DNA from: CAILZL01 sp050248275
GTDB taxonomy: Bacteria > Pseudomonadota > Gammaproteobacteria > Steroidobacterales > Steroidobacteraceae
Length of the DNA: 64,000 nt
NCBI GenBank assembly: GCA_050248275.1
Contig: JBFWSR010000008.1
Span: 62,001-126,000, forward strand
Reading direction: 5' to 3'
The notes under the pieces: model-generated
Seen by the model: the letters and a program-made list of their open reading frames with translations, nothing else
Told to the model about the DNA's origin: nothing
Database searches by the model: none
Shown here: in pieces, positions 35,794 through 43,591 of the stretch
Position numbering within the stretch: the first letter of the stretch is position 1
Layout of the letters: each line of letters begins with the position of its first letter
Program-made: the position numbers and the translations under genes

Positions 35794-36498
35794 TCACCCG
35801 CACTTCGAATCCCCACAATTCAAACAAGTCATGCAGCCATCCATCATGATGACGGCAGTGGTGTTGCACTTGGCGCACATCTGCGCGCCTTCGGGGAACA
35901 GGCTCTTGGCGAAGGCATCGGTCTGTTTGCTGCGGGCTTCGAATTCGGCTTTCTTTTCTTCGATGAGTTTCTTGCGATGCTCGTCCATTTCGGTTTTCTT
36001 GAGCAGGCCGATGAATTGCAGATGGCGCTCGATGACGTGGCCGAGTTCGGCAATGATGGAGGGCATGAAGCGGCCGCCGGTCTGCCAGTAGCCGCCGCGC
36101 GGATCGAACACGCCTTTCATTTCATCCACCAGGAAGGTGACGTCGCCGCCCTTGCGAAACACGGCGGAAATGATGCGCGTCAGCGCCACGATCCACTGGA
36201 AGTGATCGAGGTTCTTGGTGTTGATGAAGATCTCGAATGGACGACGCTGTTCATGCGGCGTGCCTTCGTTAAGGATCATGTCGTTGATGGTGACGTACAT
36301 GGCGTGATCCGACACCGGCGTTTTGATCTTGTAGGTGGAGCCGATCAGCATGTCGGGACGTTCGAGCTTTTCGTGCATCCAGATGACGTTGTCCTCCTGA
36401 CGCACCGGCGCGGGAGCCGCTTTGGCTGCTGCAGCGGCGGCGAGGTCTTCCGGTTTTTCGACGCGGTATTTGGCGATCTTCTTGTCGATGGTGATCAT
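35794..36498 (-). CDS. nrdJb: Class II ribonucleotide reductase, second polypeptide (NrdJb)
   Basis: The 234-residue protein corresponds to the C-terminal part of adenosylcobalamin-dependent reductases that in Pseudomonas is a separate gene. It has the conserved core KTPVSDHAMYVTINDM, INTKNLDHFQWIVALTRIISAVFRKGG and a C-terminal cysteine cluster (CAKC, then CMTCLNCGDSKC) likely to hold metal or pass electrons. An Ala-rich linker lies near residues 19-30. It follows nrdJa with a repeat-filled gap of ~126 bases. Confidence 0.87.
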   Translation of the reverse strand: MITIDKKIAKYRVEKPEDLAAAAAAKAAPAPVRQEDNVIWMHEKLERPDMLIGSTYKIKTPVSDHAMYVTINDMILNEGTPHEQRRPFEIFINTKNLDHFQWIVALTRIISAVFRKGGDVTFLVDEMKGVFDPRGGYWQTGGRFMPSIIAELGHVIERHLQFIGLLKKTEMDEHRKKLIEEKKAEFEARSKQTDAFAKSLFPEGAQMCAKCNTTAVIMMDGCMTCLNCGDSKCG

Positions 36499-36510
36499 AT
36501 TTTTCTCAAC

Positions 36511-36610
36511 TCCGTTCGTCCTGATCCCGAGCCTGCCGAGGGATCGAAGAACGCCCGATAAAATTCAGGATTTCAGAAGTTCACCCTTCGACAGGCTCAG
36601 GGCGAACGGA
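36511..36610. repeat. Inverted pair of REP-like elements between nrdJa and nrdJb
   Basis: One copy at 36579-36610 has CCCTTCGACAGGCTCAGGG, flanked by TTCA/CGAAC. A second, degenerate copy in opposite orientation is at 36511-36553 (CCGTTCGTCCTGATCC, GAGCCTGCCGAGGGATCG). This sequence type is a common intergenic repeat of environmental proteobacteria. The pair lies inside the nrdJa-nrdJb transcription unit. Confidence 0.7.
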
Positions 36611-36624
36611 CATGGACGATGCGA

Positions 36625-38766
36625 CTAGAACTTGCCGTAATAGCCTTCTTTCAAGGCATCGAACAAGTTGGCGGCGGTGTGTTTTTCGCCGTCATACATT
36701 ACTTCTTCGTCGCCCTTGACTTTCACTTCGCTGCCGTCTTCCAGCGTGAACACATAGGTGGTGTTCTTCAGGTCCTGCTCTTTCACTAGCACGCCCTGGA
36801 AGGCTTCGGGGTTGAAGCGGAAAGTGGTGCAGCCTTTCAGTCCCTGTTCGTAGGCGTAGCGATAGATGTCCTTGAAGTCGTCGTACTTGTAATCCGTAGG
36901 CACGTTGGCCGTCTTGGAAATGGACGAGTCCACCCACAACTGCGACGCGGCCTGGATATCGACGTGCTCCCTGGGCGTGATGTCATCGGCAGTGATGAAG
37001 TAATCCGGCAATTTTTCGCCCGGCACGCTGGAACCCGGCATGGCATTGGCATTGACCAGTTCGCGATAGGCCAGCAGTTCAAAGGAAAACACGTCGATCT
37101 TTTCCTTGGACTTTTTCCCCTCACGAATGACATTACGAAAATAGTGATGCGCAAACGAAGGCTCGATGCCGTTGGAGGCATTGTTGGCCAGCGACAGCGA
37201 GATGGTGCCGGTGGGCGCAATCGAGCTGTGATGGGTGAACCGTCCGCCGACTTCAGCGAGTTCATCCACCAGTTCGGGCGCCGCTTCAGCAACGCGCTGC
37301 ATGTAGCGGCTGTAACGCGCATGCAGCACGCGGCCGGTGATTTGCTGGCCGACACGCCAGCCATCGCGCACCATCTCAGGACGCTTGCGCAGCATTTCCT
37401 TGGTGACTTCGAAGTCTTCCTGCATGATCGGCGCGGGGCCTTTTTCGCGGGCCAGTTCCAGTGCGGCTTCCCAGCCAGCCAGGGCCATTTCGCGTGACAC
37501 GTTCTGCGTGAACGCCACTGACTTCTTCGAGCCATATTTCATGCACAGCATGGTGATGGTCGAACCCAGGCCCAGGAAGCCCATGCCGTGACGGCGCTTG
37601 CGCAGGATTTCGTCGCGCTGGCCGCCCAAGGGCAGGCCGTTGATCTCGACCACGTTATCCAGCATACGGGTGAAGACCTTGACGACCTTGCGGTATTCCT
37701 CCCAGTCGAAGCGCGCTTCATCGGTGAACGGGTCGAGCACGAACTTGGTGAGATTGAGCGAGCCCAGCAGGCAGGAGCCATAGGGCGGCAGCGGTTGTTC
37801 GCCGCAGGGGTTGGTGGCGCGAATGTTTTCGCACCACCAGTTGTTGTTCATTTCGTTGACGCGGTCGATCAGCACGAAGCCGGGTTCGGCGAAGTCGTAG
37901 GTGGACGTCATGATGATGTCCCACAGCCGCTTGGCCGGCACGGTCTTGTAGATGCGGCAGCACACCAGGCCGGAATCGTTGCTCACATAGCCTTCGGTCA
38001 CCGGCCATTCGCGCCAGATGAACTGGGATTCGTCGCTGAAATCCAGGCCTTCGGCTTCTTTCAGCGACACCGGGAAAGCCAGCTTCCAGTCGGCTTCTTT
38101 CTTGACGGCCTGCATGAATTCGTCGGTGATCAGCAGCGACAGGTTGAACTGGCGCAGCCGGCCGGCCTCGCGCTTGGCGCGCACGAAATCCACCACATCG
38201 GGATGACCGACATCGAAGGTGCCCATCTGCGCGCCACGGCGACCGCCCGCCGACGACACGGTGAAGCACATCTTGTCGTAGATATCCATGAACGACAGCG
38301 GCCCCGAGGTATGGGCGCCGGCGCCGGACACATAGGCGCCCCTGGGGCGCAGCGTGGAGAATTCATAGCCGATGCCGCAACCGGCCTTCAGCGTGAGGCC
38401 GGCTTCATGCACCTTGTTGAGGATGTCGTCCATCGAGTCGAGGATGGTGCCCGACACGGTGCAGTTGATGGTGGAAGTGGCGGGCTTGTGTTCCTGCGCG
38501 CCGGCGTTGGACATGATGCGCCCGGCCGGAATACATCCCTTGCGCAGCGCCCAGACGAATTGTTCGTACCACTGCTCACGGACTTCGGGCAGCTCGACAT
38601 CGGCCAGTGCGCGCGCCACGCGACGGTAGGTATCGTCCATGGATTGATCCACGGCCGAACCGTCTTTGGCAGTCAGCCGGTATTTCTTGTCCCAGATATC
38701 CAGCGAGGCTTCCTGGAACGGAATGGTGTTGACGTCCATAGGCTCCAGCTTGATGGCGGTTTTCAT
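36625..38766 (-). CDS. nrdJa: Adenosylcobalamin-dependent (class II) ribonucleotide reductase, catalytic part (NrdJa)
   Basis: The ~713-residue protein reduces ribonucleotides to deoxyribonucleotides with vitamin B12 as radical source and works with or without oxygen. It shows the N-terminal redox cysteine region STINCTVSG, the active-site loop TNPCGEQPLPPYGSCLLGSLNL and the phosphate-binding SIAPTGTISL. The start at 38766 (MKTAIKLEPMD) matches the family. The frame is open to 38871, but that part forms a strong hairpin and is probably leader. The rest of the protein is in nrdJb. Confidence 0.93.
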   Translation of the reverse strand: MKTAIKLEPMDVNTIPFQEASLDIWDKKYRLTAKDGSAVDQSMDDTYRRVARALADVELPEVREQWYEQFVWALRKGCIPAGRIMSNAGAQEHKPATSTINCTVSGTILDSMDDILNKVHEAGLTLKAGCGIGYEFSTLRPRGAYVSGAGAHTSGPLSFMDIYDKMCFTVSSAGGRRGAQMGTFDVGHPDVVDFVRAKREAGRLRQFNLSLLITDEFMQAVKKEADWKLAFPVSLKEAEGLDFSDESQFIWREWPVTEGYVSNDSGLVCCRIYKTVPAKRLWDIIMTSTYDFAEPGFVLIDRVNEMNNNWWCENIRATNPCGEQPLPPYGSCLLGSLNLTKFVLDPFTDEARFDWEEYRKVVKVFTRMLDNVVEINGLPLGGQRDEILRKRRHGMGFLGLGSTITMLCMKYGSKKSVAFTQNVSREMALAGWEAALELAREKGPAPIMQEDFEVTKEMLRKRPEMVRDGWRVGQQITGRVLHARYSRYMQRVAEAAPELVDELAEVGGRFTHHSSIAPTGTISLSLANNASNGIEPSFAHHYFRNVIREGKKSKEKIDVFSFELLAYRELVNANAMPGSSVPGEKLPDYFITADDITPREHVDIQAASQLWVDSSISKTANVPTDYKYDDFKDIYRYAYEQGLKGCTTFRFNPEAFQGVLVKEQDLKNTTYVFTLEDGSEVKVKGDEEVMYDGEKHTAANLFDALKEGYYGKF

Positions 38767-38803
38767 CTTGATATTCGTTCCGAGTGAATTCCCAACAGAG
38801 GGT

Positions 38804-38844
38804 TCAAGGCTGGTGCGGTGCTCCGGGCAAAACACCAGCCTTGA
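38804..38844 (-). promoter_or_regulatory. 12-bp perfect hairpin in the nrdJa leader
   Basis: TCAAGGCTGGTG (38804-38815) pairs perfectly with CACCAGCCTTGA (38833-38844) over a 17-base loop. It ends 37 bases before the nrdJa ATG on the minus strand. It is strong enough to influence translation or RNA stability. I did not see the conserved B12-box of cobalamin riboswitches. Confidence 0.6.
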
Positions 38845-38949
38845 TATCGATACCGCGCGTTCCACGTGCAATCAGCGTGGGCGCGCTCCCCTGACGTTCT
38901 CTTGTTGGTGCAATGCCATTTTGAATTACTTGTTCGGCACCGGTCCCAC

Positions 38950-38965
38950 ACACAAGATGTTGTGT
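38950..38965. promoter_or_regulatory. NrdR-box-like palindrome 1
   Basis: ACACAAGATGTTGTGT matches the 16-base NrdR box pattern (acaCwAtATaTwGtgt) at all but two weakly conserved positions. NrdR represses ribonucleotide reductase genes. It lies about 185 bases upstream of nrdJa. The same 16-mer recurs at 39126. Confidence 0.65.
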
Positions 38966-39125
38966 CAGGCGGTAAGCCTATGCCGACACTGTGAACTCCG
39001 TCAAGAGTTGCAATTGAACAAAACACATGTGACTAAATCTTTTAAATTCAATAATATAATGAATCTTACGCGCAATTTGTCCGGATAAAAATGTTCCGGT
39101 TGACAGTCAATGCCGGTCACGGCAG

Positions 39126-39141
39126 ACACAAGATGTTGTGT
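39126..39141. promoter_or_regulatory. NrdR-box-like palindrome 2
   Basis: This is an exact second copy of ACACAAGATGTTGTGT, 176 bases from the first. NrdR usually acts on paired boxes, though most known pairs are only about three helical turns apart. Both lie between nrdJa and the divergent protease gene. Confidence 0.65.
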
Positions 39142-39176
39142 CTCCTTTCACACCCTGCCAACAGCTCGCCCACCGT

Positions 39177-39208
39177 TTATTCACAGGCAGCACACAGACT
39201 GATCCACA
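39177..39208. promoter_or_regulatory. Two DnaA-box-like sites
   Basis: TTATTCACA (39177-39185) fits the DnaA box TTATNCACA exactly, and TGATCCACA (39200-39208) has one or two mismatches. DnaA is known to regulate nrdAB in E. coli. Short sites also occur by chance, so the call is tentative. Confidence 0.4.
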
Positions 39209-39351
39209 GCCCGGAAACTCATCATTCACATCGCGTCGCAGCCATGTTGAGAATTAAATGTCTGTAACCCTGTGCAATCACACGCAAAGCTGCGACTAGA
39301 ATCCTCGTCAGTACCGGATTCAACCCAAGACTCAAGCATCGAGGTTAACTC

Positions 39352-40719
39352 ATGAATCTCCGCACCTCCCGTCTGGCCGGCCTCGCAGCCAGTCTGCTCC
39401 TAGCCGGCAGCGCCGCCTTCGCGCAGTTGCCTGCCAAAGTGAGCGACACGCCATTGCCTTCACTGGCGCCCATCATCAAACGCGCTTCGCCCGCCGTGGT
39501 GGGGATTGCGGTGGAAGGCACGGTTCAACAGCAAACCAATCCGCTGATGCAGGATCCGTTCTTCCGGCGCTTTTTCGACATCCCGGATACGCCGCAGGAG
39601 CGGCAATTCCAGGCATCGGGCTCGGGTGTGATCGTCGACGCCCAACAGGGCTACATCATCACCAATGCCCATGTGGTGGCCAACGCCAAGGAAATCACGG
39701 TCACCCTGCTCGACAACCGCAAGCTCAAAGCCACGGTGAAAGGCAGCGATACCGGCTCGGACATCGCCGTGTTGCAGGTCAAGGCCAACAATCTCACGGC
39801 CATCACCATGGCGGACTCAAGCAAGATTCAGGTAGGCGATTTCGTCATCGCCATCGGCAATCCGTTCGGTCTGGAACACACCGTCACTTCGGGCATCGTC
39901 AGCGCCTTGGGACGCGCGCCCGGCATCAGTCAGGATGGCTATGAGGATCTGATCCAGACCGACGCCTCCATCAATCCCGGCAACTCCGGCGGGGCGCTGC
40001 TGGATCTGAACGGGCAACTGGTGGGCATCAATTCGGCCATTTATTCCAGCAGCGGCGGCAACATCGGCATCGGCTTCGCCATTCCGACCAACATGGCCCG
40101 GGCGGTGATGGATCAGCTCATCAAGTATGGCAAGGTACAGCGCGGCCTGCTGGGCGTAACCATGCAAACCCTGGGTTCGGAGGTGGCTGGCAGCATAGGC
40201 GCCGACGGCGTCGAAGGCGCACTGGTATCGGAAGTCACCGAAGGCTCGGCAGCCGAAAAAGCCGGCATCAAGCCCGGCGACATCATCACCAGCATCAATG
40301 GCAAAAACACCCGGACGGGCGCGGCGCTGCGCGCCGCGATCGGTGTACTGCGGGTGGGCGACAAGGTGGAAGTCGGCTTGATCCGCGATGGCAAACCACG
40401 CAAGGTGACCGCCGTACTCGGCGAGAGCGGCGAGGGTACGCAAGCCTCAACCCAGGGTCCGGGTAATGCCGGTGGCCTGCATCCCGGCCTGAACGGCGCC
40501 GAGTTCGCCAACAACAACGGCGAAGGCGTGCTGGTTGCGGCGGTTGCCAATAACAGCAATGCCGCACAGAACGGCCTGCGTCGCAATGATGTGATCGTTG
40601 CGGTCGGCCGTACACAGGTAAACAGCGTGAAGGAACTGCGCGAGGCGGTAAAAGACGCCAACTCCTTCCTGCTCACCATCCAGCGCGGCAACCGCACGCT
40701 GGTGGCGGTGATCCGGTAA
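39352..40719 (+). CDS. degQ: Periplasmic Do/DegQ-type serine protease
   Basis: The 455-residue exported protease-chaperone has a signal peptide (1-24) and a trypsin-like domain with H107 (TNAHVV), D137 (SDIAVLQV) and S212 (NPGNSGGAL). Two PDZ domains follow (about 260-350 and 365-455). It degrades misfolded periplasmic proteins. DegQ, DegP and MucD types cannot be told apart with certainty; the short Q-linker after residue 60 favours DegQ-like. Its stop directly abuts the convergent metallopeptidase gene. Confidence 0.92.
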   Translation: MNLRTSRLAGLAASLLLAGSAAFAQLPAKVSDTPLPSLAPIIKRASPAVVGIAVEGTVQQQTNPLMQDPFFRRFFDIPDTPQERQFQASGSGVIVDAQQGYIITNAHVVANAKEITVTLLDNRKLKATVKGSDTGSDIAVLQVKANNLTAITMADSSKIQVGDFVIAIGNPFGLEHTVTSGIVSALGRAPGISQDGYEDLIQTDASINPGNSGGALLDLNGQLVGINSAIYSSSGGNIGIGFAIPTNMARAVMDQLIKYGKVQRGLLGVTMQTLGSEVAGSIGADGVEGALVSEVTEGSAAEKAGIKPGDIITSINGKNTRTGAALRAAIGVLRVGDKVEVGLIRDGKPRKVTAVLGESGEGTQASTQGPGNAGGLHPGLNGAEFANNNGEGVLVAAVANNSNAAQNGLRRNDVIVAVGRTQVNSVKELREAVKDANSFLLTIQRGNRTLVAVIR

Positions 40720-41748
40720 TCACCGACAAAGTTGTTGCTGGCGCGTCGTCCGGTCGCGGCGCGCCAGCTGTTTGACCTGGACATAAAAGCGCGGCAAATC
40801 CTCCTCCACGCTGGACAGCAGACGCATAAAGCCCGGTACACAGCGCTGATAAGTGGCGATGGCCACGAAATCCGCATTACTCAGCGCCCGGTCAAACCAT
40901 GCGTCGTAGCCGTTGTATCCCTGCCAGCTTGCCTTGAGCCGGCTGTATTCAAACTTGAGTTCGCCCAGACGCTGCTGTTTGCCGGCCATCAGTTCCTGCG
41001 CATTCAACCCGCTGGCATACCAGCCACGCAGGCGTTCGCGAGTACGCAACAGCAGCTCATAAAATTGCGTTGCACGCTGTTGCTGCGCTTGCCAGCGCCG
41101 CCAGTCATCGGGACGATTCTGCGTCGCCAGCCAGCGCTTGAGCCCCACTTCCGCCACCACCGTGGCGAAGGCTTCGTTGAACGCCGAGTCATCGCTGACA
41201 TACACCACCTGATGCGCCAACTCATGAAACAGCGTGGCCGCCACCTGCGCATCGCTCCAGTTCAGCATGCTGCTCAACACCGGATCGGCAAAGTGCCCCA
41301 GCGTGGAATAGGCTGGCGCGCCACTGACACTGGCGTCATAGCCGTGCGCCCGCAACCGCAAGGCATAACGTTCGGCGGCGGCTTCGCTGAAATAACCGCG
41401 ATACACCACGCAGCCCGCCACCGGGAAACACCATTGTCTGGGTTCGACGGAAAAAGCCGGTGCGGCAAACACATTCCAGGTGACATAGCGCTGTTTGAGC
41501 TGTACATAGCCGGTATAGCTGCGATTGTCCGGCAACCCCAACTGCTGCGAAGCAAAGATGCGCACTGCCTGCACGTATCCAAGGCGCTGGCGCAAGGCAG
41601 GCTCGGTATCCGGTCTGGCCAGCACCTCTGCGATGGGTTCACGCCTGGCCAGCAGACTCATCTGTCCCTGCGCCGCCTGCAGGTAGTAACACCCCGTCAA
41701 TGGCAGCCACAGCAAACCGAGCAGTAAATAATTGCACCTGCGATTCAT
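40720..41748 (-). CDS. Putative aminopeptidase lipoprotein (COG4324 type)
   Basis: The 342-residue protein has a lipoprotein signal ending in LTGC (Cys20) and a zinc-peptidase motif FHELAHQ (H175, E176, H179) followed by SAFNEAFATVVAE, where a glutamate may be the third ligand. It belongs to a family of predicted aminopeptidases with no firm substrate. It is convergent with the degQ-like gene with no gap and divergent from cca. Confidence 0.82.
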   Translation of the reverse strand: MNRRCNYLLLGLLWLPLTGCYYLQAAQGQMSLLARREPIAEVLARPDTEPALRQRLGYVQAVRIFASQQLGLPDNRSYTGYVQLKQRYVTWNVFAAPAFSVEPRQWCFPVAGCVVYRGYFSEAAAERYALRLRAHGYDASVSGAPAYSTLGHFADPVLSSMLNWSDAQVAATLFHELAHQVVYVSDDSAFNEAFATVVAEVGLKRWLATQNRPDDWRRWQAQQQRATQFYELLLRTRERLRGWYASGLNAQELMAGKQQRLGELKFEYSRLKASWQGYNGYDAWFDRALSNADFVAIATYQRCVPGFMRLLSSVEEDLPRFYVQVKQLARRDRTTRQQQLCR

Positions 41749-41786
41749 CAGCGCATGCCCTGGAATGACTCGGCTACTATAAAAGC

Positions 41787-43025
41787 ATGAAAACCTATCT
41801 CGTCGGCGGCGCAGTGCGCGATGCGCTGCTGAATTTGCCCGTCAAGGAACGTGATTGGGTGGTGGTCGGCGCTATGCCCGAGACTCTGCTGGCGCAGGGC
41901 TATCAGGCCGTGGGCCGCGATTTTCCGGTGTTTTTGCATCCGCAAACCCATGAGGAATATGCGCTGGCGCGCACCGAACGCAAAACCGGCGTCGGCTATC
42001 GCGGCTTTGCCACCTGGTCTTCACCCGATGTCACGCTGGAACAGGATCTGCTGCGCCGTGACCTGACCATCAACGCCATGGCCCAGGACACCGACAGCGG
42101 CGAACTGATCGATCCTTATGACGGCCGCAAGGATTTGCAGGCGCGGTTGCTGCGGCATGTTTCGCCGGCGTTCGTGGAAGATCCATTGCGCGTGCTGCGC
42201 GTTGCGCGTTTTGCCGCGCGCTTTGCGCCGCTGGGCTTCGCCGTCGCCGATACGACACTGCAATTGATGCAGCAGATCAGCGCCAGCGGCGAGCTGAGCA
42301 CGCTCACTCCCGAGCGCGTATGGCGTGAAACACAACTGGCGCTGAGCACCGCTGCGCCCCAAGTTTATTTCCGCGTGCTGCGCGACTGCGGCGCGCTCAA
42401 GGCAATCCTGCCGGAGCTCGATGCACTGTTTGGCGTGCCGCAACCGGAACAATGGCATCCCGAGGTCGATACCGGCATTCACATGCTGATGGTTCTCGAA
42501 CAGGCCGCACGGCTTGGCGCAGACCCGGTGATGCGCTTCGGCGCACTCATGCACGACCTGGGCAAAGGCGCCACGCCCAAAGACATGCTGCCCCGGCATA
42601 TCGGTCACGAAGTGCGCGGCATACCACTGGTCGAAGCGGTATGCGCCCGCTGGCGGGTGCCCAATGAATATCGCGACCTGGCGCTGCTGTGCGCTGCACA
42701 GCACGGCAAGCTGCATGCGGTATTCGAGATGCGTAGCAGTACGCTGCTGGAGTTTCTGGAAAAACTCGACGCCCTGCGCAGGCCGGAACGCTTCAGGCAA
42801 TTTCTGCTGGCCTGCGAGGCCGATGCGCGCGGTCGTACCGGTTTTGCAGACCGTGCTTATCCGCAAGCCGGGTTTCTACTGCAGGCGCGTGAGTTGATGG
42901 CCAGCATCAAACCCAGCACTGAGATGACTGCCGGCAAAACCGGCGTACAGATTGCCGAGGCATTGCGACGCGCGCGCATTGCGGCACTTGAAAAGTTGCC
43001 GCGCCCGGCACACGCAACGCGCTAG
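41787..43025 (+). CDS. cca: Multifunctional CCA tRNA nucleotidyltransferase
   Basis: The 412-residue protein is exactly the length of E. coli Cca. It adds or repairs the CCA end of tRNAs. The start YLVGGAVRDALL is the nucleotide-binding loop; RDLTINAMA and ERVWRE follow. The C-terminal HD phosphohydrolase domain has MHDLGKG and adds 2',3'-phosphatase activities. A TACTAT -10-like hexamer lies only about eight bases before the ATG, so transcription may begin very close to the start codon. Confidence 0.96.
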   Translation: MKTYLVGGAVRDALLNLPVKERDWVVVGAMPETLLAQGYQAVGRDFPVFLHPQTHEEYALARTERKTGVGYRGFATWSSPDVTLEQDLLRRDLTINAMAQDTDSGELIDPYDGRKDLQARLLRHVSPAFVEDPLRVLRVARFAARFAPLGFAVADTTLQLMQQISASGELSTLTPERVWRETQLALSTAAPQVYFRVLRDCGALKAILPELDALFGVPQPEQWHPEVDTGIHMLMVLEQAARLGADPVMRFGALMHDLGKGATPKDMLPRHIGHEVRGIPLVEAVCARWRVPNEYRDLALLCAAQHGKLHAVFEMRSSTLLEFLEKLDALRRPERFRQFLLACEADARGRTGFADRAYPQAGFLLQARELMASIKPSTEMTAGKTGVQIAEALRRARIAALEKLPRPAHATR

Positions 43026-43072
43026 GCCAAGGGCATATTACTTGGTGCCCATGCAGCCAACTCTCCGATTAG

Positions 43073-43213
43073 CTACTGGATCTCGCCGACCTCAACCACT
43101 CCCACCACTCGTTCCGAGCTTGGAATCATTAGTCGCACAGTTGCCCAGATGGCCATTCCCGTCATTAGCGTCGCTATGGCAAGGCCGGTCAAGGTTTTCA
43201 CGTTAAGTGTCAT
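43073..43213 (-). CDS. Small single-helix membrane protein, 46 residues
   Basis: An ATG at 43213 opens a 46-codon frame ending in TAG at 43075-43073. The product is MTLNVKTLTGLAIATLMTG..., with one hydrophobic helix over about residues 8-31 and a short soluble tail ending VGVVEVGEIQ. GAGG lies eight bases before the ATG, a good ribosome binding site. It is convergent with cca (47 bases between stops). I do not recognise it. Confidence 0.55.
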   Translation of the reverse strand: MTLNVKTLTGLAIATLMTGMAIWATVRLMIPSSERVVGVVEVGEIQ

Positions 43214-43591
43214 GGCATCGTCCTCGTGTGAATGAGTTCACAATTGCCAACATCACTATCGCCAAATACTAAAGCCGTCGGGGTTTAGCCGATAACAATG
43301 TTTCGATGCCACGATATCGTCACCCGGAATCCGGGATGTGCCAAAGTTCTCAATTGCACGCCCAATGCACATATGACGTGCAAAATTGCGAAGTATTCAT
43401 GCTTGCCATCAGCTTATGTCGCACGCACCAGAAAACCTGTGCGCTCAACAGGTCTGCTTGAAAAATAAACAGCGGATTCCAGACACAACACCCAAATCCA
43501 CCACCATTCACTGCGAGTCAAGGGTCACAAGCCAACGAGACTTTAAAAAAACACGTAATGATCCTGCTGCCGTCACTTGATGCAAGCCCAG
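43214..43591. other. AT-richer intergenic region
   Basis: These ~380 bases have lower G+C than the flanks and no convincing gene. A bulged inverted repeat CAATTGCACG (43351-43360) / CGTGCAAAATTG (43377-43388) and a near-palindrome CCCGGAATCCGGG at 43323-43335 are the only structures seen. Promoters for the 46-residue gene should lie here. Confidence 0.5.

Larger units (their letters stand above)
38767..39351. other. Long divergent intergenic region between nrdJa and degQ-like gene
   Basis: These ~585 bases hold a 12-bp leader hairpin, two NrdR-box-like palindromes and two DnaA-box-like sites (listed separately). An AT-rich stretch at about 39005-39065 includes TATAAT, which could serve a promoter. 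No open frame with a good ribosome binding site was found. Confidence 0.6.

Noticed and set aside
37588..38787. 399-codon open frame antisense to nrdJa
   Set aside because: Composition typical of a shadow frame; nrdJa is well conserved.
38767..38871. N-terminal extension of NrdJa by 35 residues
   Set aside because: It covers a perfect 12-bp hairpin and begins at a non-ATG codon; homologues start near MKTAIKLEP.
38767..38990. Cobalamin riboswitch in the nrdJa leader
   Set aside because: Hairpins are present but the conserved B12 box was not seen; a covariance search would be decisive.
43386..43580. 64-codon plus-strand frame starting at TTG
   Set aside because: Cys/Thr/Lys-mixed product with no ribosome binding site in an AT-rich gap.
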